A stretch of 21,145 nucleotides of DNA from Candidatus Margulisiibacteriota bacterium (GCA_031267055.1 JAIRZV010000056.1:1-21145); one strand, 5' to 3'. Numbered from the stretch's first letter, positions 7,203 to 13,748 are shown. Notes: a model not told the origin generated them from the letters alone. Numbers and translations are program-made.

Positions 7203-7253
7203 TTGCAACAATTGTTACTGATAATTCAAAAAATTTACAAATCAAACGTTTAA
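7203..7253 (+). CDS. Possible 16-residue microprotein (or start of a deleted gene)
   Basis: A TTG codon lies 5 nt after AAGGAGG, the ideal spacing. The frame reads MQQLLLIIQKIYKSNV and stops at TAA 7251-7253, which overlaps the stop codon of the minus-strand fusion gene by 3 bases. The first half is hydrophobic and the end is basic. Such a short frame cannot be told from chance by itself; only the strong ribosome site speaks for it. Confidence 0.2.
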   Translation: MQQLLLIIQKIYKSNV

Positions 7254-8890
7254 AATCCAGCCGCTTTTTTATAAACAAGCACAAAAAACGGCACGCCCAG
7301 CAGCGCGGTGATAATTCCCACCGGCAAAATAATTTCCGGCAGGACAGTCCGCGCGGCCAAATCGCTCAAAGCCAAAAAGACCGCGCCGCAGAAAAGCGTC
7401 AGAAAAATATTCAGCCCCAGCCGCTCGCCAAAAAGCATTTTGACAATATGCGGAATGATCAAACCGACAAAACCGATAATACCGGCCGAGGCCACGATCA
7501 CAGCGGTCAGCGCGGAAACCAAAAAAAGCAAAAAAGTTTTTAGTCTATTTACTTCCACGCCGAGCGATTCGGCCTGCTCATCACCGACGCTCAAAAGCTC
7601 AATCTTGCCACTTTGCCAGCCGGCAAAAAGCGCCGTGACCAATAAAACCGCGCCGATCAGCCAGGCCTGTGGCCAAATACCCGTGCCCAGATCGCCCATC
7701 AGCCAGAACATCAGTGAATTCACTTTGTCGCCGGCAAAAAATACCGAAAGCATGATCAGCGCGCCGCAAAAAGCGTTGATCATCACACCAGAAAGGATCA
7801 GACCGCTGTTATCGATCTTGCCCTGTTTTCTGGCCAAAAGATAAACCAGCGCCAGAGTCAGCAGCGCGCCGAGCACGGCGGTAAAAAACGGCGGACAATT
7901 AAAAAGCAAACCGCTCAGCGCGCCGACCGCCGCGCCGGAAGACACGCCCAGCAAATACGGCTCGGCCAGCGGATTGGAGAGCATCGACTGATAGAGCAAA
8001 CCGCTCAAAGCCAGCCCGGCGCCGACTAACAAAGCCATGACCAAACGCAGCCAGCGATAACCACGCAGCGCGGCGGCGCGGCGGTCGGCTGACCAGCCGC
8101 CGGAAACATTGGCCAGTAAATCCCGCATCTCGCCGCGCGCTTGAATTAATCTCGGTGAGAGGCGCAGATAAAGATCTGTTTCCGGCTCCACAATTTGCTG
8201 GCCGCTGGTCAAGGTCCAGGGTCGGCCGCTCAGATTAATAATAATATCCGCCCGGTACAACTGCTCCGGACTTAATTCTGGATAACGAGCGGTGCGGGAA
8301 ATAATATTCTGGCAGCCGAGACTGGCGAAAAAATCCGCCAAAAAAGTGTCCCGTCCGGCAGCGATCGGCGGATTTTGCCAAACGATAATAGCTGTCTTTT
8401 TATTTAACGCGGGATAATTTTTCCGCCAGAGTTTATTTAGGTCTTCTATTTTATCCGCCGCGTCTAAATCTAAATCCGCGCTTAAGCGCCGCAGTTCCGC
8501 AAAATAATTGCGCAAAGAAGTAAAATTATATTCCCGATAGTCGATGTGCAAATCACGCAGTTTGTTTTTGAAGCGCGGATCGGCCGTGGACTCTAGCAGC
8601 ACAACCGCCGGCTGCAGCGCGATAATTTTTTCCAGATCGGGATACGTGTACTTACCGACTTTGGGGATATTTTTTACCGCGTCCGGATAATCACAATCGT
8701 TGGTTACAGCCGCCAGTTTCTGCAGGCCGCCAAAATAAGCCACAGTCTCCGTGATATTCGGCGCTAGAGAAATAAAACGGGACGCGGCAAGTTTTTCCGC
8801 AGACATTGCGGCGCTCGAAATGTCTGCTAAAGCCAAACTACAGATCGATAATATTAACCAATACAGTCGGACGCCGCCGCAGTTTCTCAT
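7250..8890 (-). CDS. Fusion of periplasmic binding protein and BtuC/FecCD-type permease (cobalamin/siderophore importer)
   Basis: 546 residues in one uninterrupted frame. Residues ~8-29 form a hydrophobic N-terminal segment. Residues ~38-260 are a BtuF/FepB-type binding domain (RFISLAPNITETVAYFG, then VTNDCDYP and IPKVGKYTYPDLEKI, wording typical of corrinoid-binding members). Residues ~275-546 are a BtuC/FecCD permease (LLVGAGLALSGLLYQ, NPLAEPYLLGVSSGA, GFVGLIIPHIVKML, LPVGIITALLGVPFFVL). The permease starts at what is normally its second membrane helix. The uncleaved N-terminal segment may act as helix 1, with the binding domain sitting in the periplasmic loop 1-2. ATG 8890 overlaps the RNase J gene by 53 nt and has GGAG upstream. 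No internal stop or frameshift is seen. The ATPase at 415-1146 is the probable partner. Confidence 0.9.
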   Translation of the reverse strand: MRNCGGVRLYWLILSICSLALADISSAAMSAEKLAASRFISLAPNITETVAYFGGLQKLAAVTNDCDYPDAVKNIPKVGKYTYPDLEKIIALQPAVVLLESTADPRFKNKLRDLHIDYREYNFTSLRNYFAELRRLSADLDLDAADKIEDLNKLWRKNYPALNKKTAIIVWQNPPIAAGRDTFLADFFASLGCQNIISRTARYPELSPEQLYRADIIINLSGRPWTLTSGQQIVEPETDLYLRLSPRLIQARGEMRDLLANVSGGWSADRRAAALRGYRWLRLVMALLVGAGLALSGLLYQSMLSNPLAEPYLLGVSSGAAVGALSGLLFNCPPFFTAVLGALLTLALVYLLARKQGKIDNSGLILSGVMINAFCGALIMLSVFFAGDKVNSLMFWLMGDLGTGIWPQAWLIGAVLLVTALFAGWQSGKIELLSVGDEQAESLGVEVNRLKTFLLFLVSALTAVIVASAGIIGFVGLIIPHIVKMLFGERLGLNIFLTLFCGAVFLALSDLAARTVLPEIILPVGIITALLGVPFFVLVYKKAAGF

Positions 8891-10466
8891 AAATAAATTT
8901 CTCCGCTTCCTTTTTTAATCTTTGTTCTTTGTCGCGCGCGCTGCCTTTGGCGCCGCGCAAAATCTGCGCGATATGTTCCCGCAAAAGCGGCAAAAACTGT
9001 TCCTGCTCTTTGCGATACAGCAGGCCAAATCCGGTGAGAATCGGCTCTTTGACCAAATTGTCCTTGTCCAGCAGGCAGGAAATCACCGCGATGCCGCCGC
9101 GCGACAGCAAATGTCTTTCTTGAAAAACCGGCTCGCGCGGATCGGCGCCAAAATTGCCGTCCAGCAGCACCGGCTCGGCGTAAATCTGTCCGGCGACTCT
9201 GGCAAAATTACTGCCGATCTCCAGCTGCGAACCGTTTTGCAAAATAAAACAATTCTGCCGCTGCATGCCGACTTTTTGCGCCAGCAAAGCGTTGCTGTAC
9301 AGATGCTTGTATTCGCCGTGCACTGGCGCGTAAAATTTTGGCTTCACCGCTTTGATCATCTCTTTGATCTCCTCGGCGCAGGCATGGCCGGAAGCGTGTA
9401 TTTCATTGACTTGATCGTAAAACAAATTCACACCGATGCGGTACAGATTGTTGATCGTATCGCTGATATCTTTTTCATTACCCGGGATCGGCGACGCGGA
9501 AATAATGATCGTGTCTTCTTTTTTCAGCCGCATTTTGTCATAGCGGCGGCCGGCCATCTGCGTCAGAGCCGACATGCGCTCACCTTGCGAGCCGGTGGTC
9601 AGCACGACAACTTTATGATCCGGCAAAGAACGTGTCTGCTCCAGACTGCACACCGCGTTTTCCGGACAGGTGATAAATCCGGCGTCTTTGGCGATGCGGA
9701 AATTATTTTCCATATTGCGCCCAAGTATCGCCACGCGTCGGCTGTATTTTTGCGCGATATTGAGGACTTGCTGCATGCGCAGAATATTGGACGAAAAACT
9801 GGCGATGATAATCCGGCCAGTCGTTTTCTGAAAAAGTTTGTCAAAAGTCTTGCCCACATCGTTTTCAGAAACAGTCCAGCCTTCCTGATCAGCGTTGGTG
9901 CTGTCGCAAAGCAGCAAATCCACATTATTCAATTTGCGCAGGCGCGCCAGATCCGTTACTTTGCCGTCCAGCGGCTTGGCGTCCAGCTTGAAATCTCCGG
10001 TGTGCACGATGCGCGCGTCCGGCGTGTCGATGATGAGGCCGATGCCTTCCGGTATGGAATGGCAGACATTGAACGGCTCAATTTTAATCTCGCCAAATTC
10101 ATAAACCTGCCCTGCCGTAATCGCGTGCGTCAGCAGGTCTTTTTTTTGTGTGCCGGAAAATTTGCTGTCGGCAAAAGCCAGTGTCAGCCCCGTGCCGTAC
10201 AGCGGGAAATTAAATTCGCGGTACAGATAACCCAACGCGCCAACATGATCCTCGTGGCCGTGTGTCAAAAAGACCGCCTGAATTTTGGGCTTAATTTTAC
10301 GAATGTACTCAAAACTCGGGATCACCATATTGACGCCGTACATCTCGTCATCGGGGAAAGCCATGCCGCAGTCAATAATCACCGCGGAATTGTGGTGCTC
10401 CACCACGCACATATTTTTGCCGATGCTGTCCAGTCCGCCCAGGAATGTTATTTTGGTTTTGGTCAT
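8838..10466 (-). CDS. rnj: Ribonuclease J
   Basis: 542 residues, close to the ~555 of the family. RNase J is a zinc-dependent 5'-3' exo- and endoribonuclease of the metallo-beta-lactamase/beta-CASP group, central to mRNA decay and rRNA maturation. The zinc motif HGHEDH is at residues 69-74; other marks are the opening FLGGLDSIGKNM, IVHTGDFKLD, the CASP region with DSTNAD and ASFSSN, the GSQGE loop and the HASGHA / PVHGEY segments. ATG 10466 lies 12 nt after the dapA stop with a weak ribosome site, so it is probably co-transcribed with dapA. dapA next to an RNase J gene is also known in Bacillus (dapA-rnjB). An RNase J plus leaderless mRNAs would make 5'-end-dependent decay especially relevant here. 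Confidence 0.95.
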   Translation of the reverse strand: MTKTKITFLGGLDSIGKNMCVVEHHNSAVIIDCGMAFPDDEMYGVNMVIPSFEYIRKIKPKIQAVFLTHGHEDHVGALGYLYREFNFPLYGTGLTLAFADSKFSGTQKKDLLTHAITAGQVYEFGEIKIEPFNVCHSIPEGIGLIIDTPDARIVHTGDFKLDAKPLDGKVTDLARLRKLNNVDLLLCDSTNADQEGWTVSENDVGKTFDKLFQKTTGRIIIASFSSNILRMQQVLNIAQKYSRRVAILGRNMENNFRIAKDAGFITCPENAVCSLEQTRSLPDHKVVVLTTGSQGERMSALTQMAGRRYDKMRLKKEDTIIISASPIPGNEKDISDTINNLYRIGVNLFYDQVNEIHASGHACAEEIKEMIKAVKPKFYAPVHGEYKHLYSNALLAQKVGMQRQNCFILQNGSQLEIGSNFARVAGQIYAEPVLLDGNFGADPREPVFQERHLLSRGGIAVISCLLDKDNLVKEPILTGFGLLYRKEQEQFLPLLREHIAQILRGAKGSARDKEQRLKKEAEKFIYEKLRRRPTVLVNIIDL

Positions 10467-10478
10467 CTACATCTTCAC

Positions 10479-11357
10479 TTAAAGCAATTTATGTTTCACC
10501 AGCACTTGCCTTACCTGCTCCCTTTCGCTCTCTGTCAGCGCCACCAGCGGCAGACGCGGCGCGCCGCATTTAAATCCCAGCATATTCAGCGCCGCTTTGA
10601 CCGGCGCGGGATTGGTTGTGATAAAAATCACTTGAAAAATATCCTGCAATTCCGCATTGATCTTCTCAGCGGTTTTTACATCGCCCGCCAAACAAGCGTC
10701 GACCATTTTTCGTATCCGTTGACCGACCAGATGCGCCGCCACAGACACCACGCCGTAGCCGCCAGCTTTTAAAGTCTCCAGCGTAATATTGTCATCGCCG
10801 GCATAAAGCAAAAAATCTTTGGGCGCGGCGGCGATGATCTTTTTTATCTGCGCCAGATCGCCCGAAGCTTCTTTGACCGCAAAATAATTGGGCAGCTCAG
10901 CCAGACGCAGTGTCGTCTCCGGCTCCATATTCCGGCCGGTGCGCGCCGGGATATTGTAAAGCATCAGCGGCAAATTCACCGCATCATTGATCGCCTTGAA
11001 ATGCTGATACAGACCTTCCTGCGTCGGTTTATTGTAGTAAGGCACGACCAGCAGCGCGCCGTCCACGCCGAGAGCTTCCGCACGCTGGGTGTATTTCACA
11101 GCTGTCGCTGTGCTGTTCGAACCGGCGCCGGCGATAACTTTTGCCTTTTGTCCCAAACCTTTTTTGACTTCCGTGAAAAGCGCACGTTCTTCTTCATTGG
11201 TCAATGTCGGCGACTCGCCGGTGGAGCCGGCCAGCACAATAGAATCACTGCCATTATCCGCTAAATAATTAGCGATACGCACCGCCTCGGCATAATCTAC
11301 CGAGCCGTCTGCCTTAAATGGCGTGACCATCGCTGTAATTACTCTGCCAAAATCCAT
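10479..11357 (-). CDS. dapA: 4-hydroxy-tetrahydrodipicolinate synthase DapA
   Basis: 292 residues, the family's usual length. DapA condenses pyruvate with aspartate semialdehyde, the first committed step to diaminopimelate and lysine, hence peptidoglycan. Landmarks are the start FGRVITAMVTPF, GSTGESPTL, the catalytic Tyr in LMLYNIPARTG, the Schiff-base Lys in FAVKEASGD, and YAGDDN. ATG 11357 is chosen over an upstream in-frame start (11405) because homologues begin at MDFGRV and because TATAAT sits exactly 6 nt before this ATG. It heads a minus-strand gene set dapA - rnj - binding protein/permease. Confidence 0.95.
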   Translation of the reverse strand: MDFGRVITAMVTPFKADGSVDYAEAVRIANYLADNGSDSIVLAGSTGESPTLTNEEERALFTEVKKGLGQKAKVIAGAGSNSTATAVKYTQRAEALGVDGALLVVPYYNKPTQEGLYQHFKAINDAVNLPLMLYNIPARTGRNMEPETTLRLAELPNYFAVKEASGDLAQIKKIIAAAPKDFLLYAGDDNITLETLKAGGYGVVSVAAHLVGQRIRKMVDACLAGDVKTAEKINAELQDIFQVIFITTNPAPVKAALNMLGFKCGAPRLPLVALTESEREQVRQVLVKHKLL

Positions 11358-11363
11358 AGGCGG

Positions 11364-11372
11364 ATTATAGCA
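11364..11372 (-). promoter_or_regulatory. Extended -10 element of dapA, predicted leaderless
   Basis: On the minus strand TGCTATAAT (11372-11364) ends 6 nt before ATG 11357, so transcription should begin at or next to the A of the start codon. There is no Shine-Dalgarno sequence. It repeats the geometry seen at the ABC ATPase gene. Confidence 0.6.
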
Positions 11373-11420
11373 TATTCCGAAAATCCGGCCGGCGCGGTGT
11401 GCCATTCGGATAGCACAAGA

Positions 11421-11804
11421 TCAAATCTTTCTTAAAAATTCCGCCGGAGCCACAATAAACGGCTCGCGGGGAAAGTGTTTAAGATTGCCGGTAATTAAAT
11501 ACGCACCGCACATTTTAGCAACATCATAAAATTTGCGGTCTGTTTCATCAGGCAGTTGGATACGGCTGGGCGGAGCCAACACACACATGCCACAGTATTC
11601 AATATGATTTAATATTCCCTCGGTAATATAATTAGAAAATCTTAATTTGGGTCGGGCTAACACAGCACGGTATTCCTGGAATATGTGATAGTCAAAACAA
11701 GGCAGTATTGTTTCGGGCATTAATTTAACAATTTTGGCCGCATTACCTTGGGGCGTCCAAAGAGCGGACACTAGGACATTGGTGTCCAGAACAACATTGA
11801 TCAT
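11421..11804 (-). CDS. PIN-domain toxin (putative endoribonuclease)
   Basis: 127 residues. The fold signature is clear: VVLDTNVLVSAL with Asp7, Glu44 in FQEYRAVLARP, Asp89/Asp94 in DETDRKFYDVA, and the closing ITGNLKHFP. It belongs to the PIN_3-like group annotated as toxins of toxin-antitoxin pairs. PIN proteins use a cluster of acidic residues to bind Mg2+/Mn2+ and cut RNA. The ATG overlaps the antitoxin stop (ATGA, 4 nt), so translation is coupled and the antitoxin is made first. All expected acidic positions are kept, so the toxin looks intact. RNA target unknown. Confidence 0.85.
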   Translation of the reverse strand: MINVVLDTNVLVSALWTPQGNAAKIVKLMPETILPCFDYHIFQEYRAVLARPKLRFSNYITEGILNHIEYCGMCVLAPPSRIQLPDETDRKFYDVAKMCGAYLITGNLKHFPREPFIVAPAEFLRKI

Positions 11805-12100
11805 TTTTTGGTCTTTGGCTTTTTCTTGGCTTCAGCGCGCACCGCTTGGATTTCGGCTTCGATTTCTGCTTCAGTCAATCCACCGCGTGCCTCTGCTTCC
11901 GCCCACGCATTATGCAATAACTGCATGAATTTAACCTGATGCACCAGCTTTATTGTCGCGTCAAAACCGCCCTTGGGTATATTCAGCAGGAGGGCTGTGG
12001 GTTTGCCATTATTAGTAATGGCCAGCTCTCCCTCACGGGACAATTTCTCCCAAGTCTCGCGCGGAGCAGTGGTCAATTCACGTACGGATAAAAACTCCAT
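11801..12100 (-). CDS. Phd/YefM-type antitoxin
   Basis: 99 residues. The N-terminal part (MEFLSVRELTTAP, then WEKLSREGELAITNNGKPTALLLNI) is the Phd/YefM DNA-binding fold. The C-terminal third is Ala/Glu/Lys-rich and would wrap the toxin. ATG 12100 is preferred over GTG 12109 because GAGG lies 8 nt upstream of the ATG and the GTG is part of that ribosome site. The gene precedes and overlaps the PIN toxin gene by 4 nt. It has its own consensus promoter with a palindromic operator, as expected for autoregulation by antitoxin and toxin-antitoxin complex. Confidence 0.85.
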   Translation of the reverse strand: MEFLSVRELTTAPRETWEKLSREGELAITNNGKPTALLLNIPKGGFDATIKLVHQVKFMQLLHNAWAEAEARGGLTEAEIEAEIQAVRAEAKKKPKTKK

Positions 12101-12126
12101 ATTTATCACCTCAAGCGTTTGATAAT

Positions 12127-12155
12127 AATATATACTATAATCTTATAGTTGTCAA
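12127..12155 (-). promoter_or_regulatory. Promoter with internal palindromic operator of the toxin-antitoxin operon
   Basis: Minus strand: TTGACA (12155-12150), exactly 17 bp, then TATATT (12132-12127). The spacer contains the perfect inverted repeat ACTATAA-TC-TTATAGT (12134-12149). A repressor bound there would block polymerase directly. The leader to ATG 12100 is about 20 nt. That the antitoxin is the binder is an inference from known Phd-type systems. Confidence 0.7.
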
Positions 12156-12231
12156 ACAAAACAATACTCGATTAAAATATACCCGATTATAAACTCGACC
12201 TCCGCTTTATTTGCCTCCAGCCAAGTCAGCC

Positions 12232-12247
12232 CTTGCAATCTATTTTT
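12232..12247 (+). repeat. Direct repeat, copy 1 (CTTGCAATCTATTTTT)
   Basis: Identical to 13733-13748, same orientation, start-to-start distance 1501 bp. Similarity continues in degenerate form about 26 bp to the left (TTTATTT and AAGTC blocks at 12206-12212 and 12223-12227). It bounds the tail-like gene/XRE unit on the left. Confidence 0.75.
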
Positions 12248-12285
12248 GTAACTCCTTTGAGATTTTTATTCTCTCAAAGTGTTAC
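12248..12285. repeat. Hairpin 1
   Basis: GTAAC + CTTTGAGA (12248-12262) pairs with TCTCAAAG + TTAC (12272-12285), giving 13 bp interrupted by a 2x1 bulge, with a 9-nt loop. It touches the direct repeat. It is 3' of the tail-like gene but has no U-run on the minus strand, so it is not a standard terminator. Confidence 0.65.
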
Positions 12286-12310
12286 CTTTGTCTTCAAACC
12301 TGTCGGTTAT

Positions 12311-12390
12311 GCGCGGCAAATATCTTTACCCTCGCGAACACGGCATAGCACTGTAGGTTATGTTCGCTCCGGGCAAAATATTTGCCGCGC
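12311..12390. repeat. Hairpin 2, 80 nt with long perfect arms
   Basis: GCGCGGCAAATAT (12311-12323) pairs perfectly with ATATTTGCCGCGC (12378-12390). GCGAACA (12334-12340) pairs with TGTTCGC (12361-12367). A 10x10 internal loop, in part pairable (CCC/GGG), and a 20-nt apical loop complete it. This is far beyond chance. It could be a structured 3' UTR of the tail-like gene, a protein-binding site or the core of a small palindromic mobile repeat. Confidence 0.7.
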
Positions 12391-12452
12391 TAATAAAGCA
12401 GAGAATAGCGTTTCTTGGCGAACATTTCTTCCACCAACCGCAACGAAAATTT

Positions 12453-13364
12453 TTAACTGATTTTTATTATATAAATCACTGTATAGAACTCCGGACGGTT
12501 GTCGGCGTTTGAACCGGTATAACCGATATTGCCTGTTGGTGTCATGCTGAAATGATAGCCGGCACGGCCAGCAACCCAACCAGCACCAGCAATCACTGTT
12601 TCATTATCTGGTTTGGTGCTAGAAACACTAAAAACACCGTCAGGATATCTGGAATAATAGGGATGTATACCTTTATTAGCAGTAAAATCTACAGGAAGAT
12701 AACCGGTCTGATTCGTTCCCGTAAAGCCATGATTATGATACGGCACTTGAGCTGTGTTTGTGCCGCCTGTTTCTCTATCATTACCATAATCCCCGCCACG
12801 CAGGAACTTGTCGATCAGATTAGGTGTGCCGTTCTGACCATTGCAGATTTTCCACACAGCCTTAAAAGCAGAATCTTTGGCATCCCAGGCCGCCGCGCTG
12901 AAAGTCAGTATCGTGCCTCTCGGAAAAAAGCTCAAGGTACTCAATGAATTTAACAACGCTAATTGCGCGTCGGACAATTTGTCCTGTTTCACACTGTTTA
13001 CAGCATAGACCTGCGCTTCAGTGGCAAATTTTGTGCCGTTATCAGCGGCATCAGCTGTTTTGGCCATACCCAATAATGGTTCAGCCGCCGCATCCGTCGT
13101 ACCAAAAGTTTTAATGCCAGTGATAGTTTCTGCTCCGGCTTTGTGCAAAGCGCCATTGTCTTTAACATTCAGACTATCAGAGACAGCCTTAACTGACGGA
13201 TATTGCGCAGTACTTGAGCTATTGCTGCTGTCTATCGTATCTGTTTTATTCGTCACTTTTTCTTTGGTATTTAGCGCCGCGGTCATGCCTGCCGCCGAAA
13301 GTTGTTCGCCTTTTTTAATGAAATATGGTGTCCCTTCAAATTTGTCCGTGTAATTGTTCGCCAT
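12453..13364 (-). CDS. Orphan phage-tail-fibre / tail-collar-like protein
   Basis: 303 residues. The N-terminal half has low-complexity Ser/Thr/Ala-rich stalk motifs common in tail fibres (TAQYPSVKAVSDSL, HKAGAETITGIKTF). The C-terminal half from ~150 resembles tail-collar/fibre-tip proteins: PRGTILTFS, KICNGQNGTPNLIDKFLRGG, a His-rich QVPYHNHGF and the end ENRPEFYTVIYIIKI-like (here DNRPEFYTVIYIIKIS). No signal peptide is present. A GGGGGGA ribosome site lies ~8 nt before ATG 13364. No other phage genes are nearby. It shares a 74-80 bp divergent promoter region, with a palindrome, with the XRE gene at 13445. A role in adhesion or as part of a tail-like particle encoded elsewhere is possible but unproven. 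Confidence 0.75.
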   Translation of the reverse strand: MANNYTDKFEGTPYFIKKGEQLSAAGMTAALNTKEKVTNKTDTIDSSNSSSTAQYPSVKAVSDSLNVKDNGALHKAGAETITGIKTFGTTDAAAEPLLGMAKTADAADNGTKFATEAQVYAVNSVKQDKLSDAQLALLNSLSTLSFFPRGTILTFSAAAWDAKDSAFKAVWKICNGQNGTPNLIDKFLRGGDYGNDRETGGTNTAQVPYHNHGFTGTNQTGYLPVDFTANKGIHPYYSRYPDGVFSVSSTKPDNETVIAGAGWVAGRAGYHFSMTPTGNIGYTGSNADNRPEFYTVIYIIKIS

Positions 13365-13400
13365 AAATTTGTCCCCCCGTGCTTTTTTAACTTTTCATAG

Positions 13401-13416
13401 GTTATCTACGGATAAC
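13401..13416. promoter_or_regulatory. Palindromic operator candidate between tail-like gene and XRE gene
   Basis: GTTATCTACGGATAAC is a perfect inverted repeat (6-4-6) in the middle of the divergent intergenic region. It covers the place where a -35 box for the XRE gene would be (its -10 candidate TGTAAT is at 13425-13430). A site here could control both genes. The XRE protein is the obvious candidate binder. Confidence 0.6.
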
Positions 13417-13444
13417 TTACTAATTGTAATAGACAGGTATGATT

Positions 13445-13669
13445 ATGTCAAGATTTATGGCCGCTCTACAAAAACTAGCAAAAAGAATTAAAGCCCTGCG
13501 CAAGGCCAGAGGGCTAACCGCAGAACAACTGGCTATCAACAGCGATTTAAGCAAAACCGCGCTAAGCTATATTGAACGTTGTATGAAAGAACCCAAACTT
13601 TGCACGCTTGAGAGCATTGCCGACGGCTTCGATATCACATTGAAAGAATTATTTAATTTTCCAGAATAA
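13445..13669 (+). CDS. Small XRE-family regulator, 74 aa
   Basis: Single Cro/CI-type HTH: LAKRIKALRKARGLTAEQLA, recognition region DLSKTALSYIER, then TLESIADGFDITLKELFNF. It belongs to the same minimal family as the 72-residue protein at 6814-7032. Three in-frame ATGs compete (13439, 13445, 13457). I choose 13445 because AGG at 13435-13437 gives normal ribosome-site spacing; 13439 would be nearly leaderless, with 8 nt from the TGTAAT box. The gene is divergent from the tail-like gene with a palindrome between, the classic layout of a repressor controlling itself and its neighbour. It lies inside the unit bounded by the 16-bp direct repeats. Confidence 0.8.
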   Translation: MSRFMAALQKLAKRIKALRKARGLTAEQLAINSDLSKTALSYIERCMKEPKLCTLESIADGFDITLKELFNFPE

Positions 13670-13732
13670 GCAAACGCGCTGCCCGGCTCTTTCCGCCGCG
13701 AAAGTTTATTTCCTTCAAGTCCATACCTGCCT

Positions 13733-13748
13733 CTTGCAATCTATTTTT
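13733..13748 (+). repeat. Direct repeat, copy 2 (CTTGCAATCTATTTTT)
   Basis: Second copy of the repeat at 12232-12247. The degenerate left extension is TTTATTT (13705-13711) and AAGTC (13717-13721). It bounds the unit on the right, 55 bp before the RRM gene, and its TTGCAA may serve as that gene's -35 box. Confidence 0.75.

Larger units (their letters stand above)
12110..12452. other. Gene-free stretch (343 bp) between toxin-antitoxin operon and tail-like gene
   Basis: It contains the toxin-antitoxin promoter and operator (12127-12155), the first copy of the 16-bp direct repeat (12232-12247) and two hairpins (12248-12285 and 12311-12390). A 75-codon plus-strand frame across it follows from the palindromes and has no ribosome site. 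I find no terminator with a U-run. Confidence 0.6.

Noticed and set aside
8922..10772. A 616-codon plus-strand open frame antisense to RNase J and dapA
   Set aside because: It mirrors the codon bias of two certain genes, is rich in His, Gln and Arg, crosses the dapA-rnj boundary and has no ribosome site; it is a shadow frame.
11358..11405. A 16-residue N-terminal extension of DapA
   Set aside because: It would place the dapA -10 box inside the coding region, and homologues start at the ATG at 11357.
12248..12285. Integron attC site or intrinsic terminator
   Set aside because: The arms lack the attC core spacing and no integrase is present; no U-run follows the stem on the minus strand.
12453..13364. 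Target gene of a diversity-generating retroelement
   Set aside because: No reverse transcriptase and no second copy of the C-terminal coding region as template in the window.
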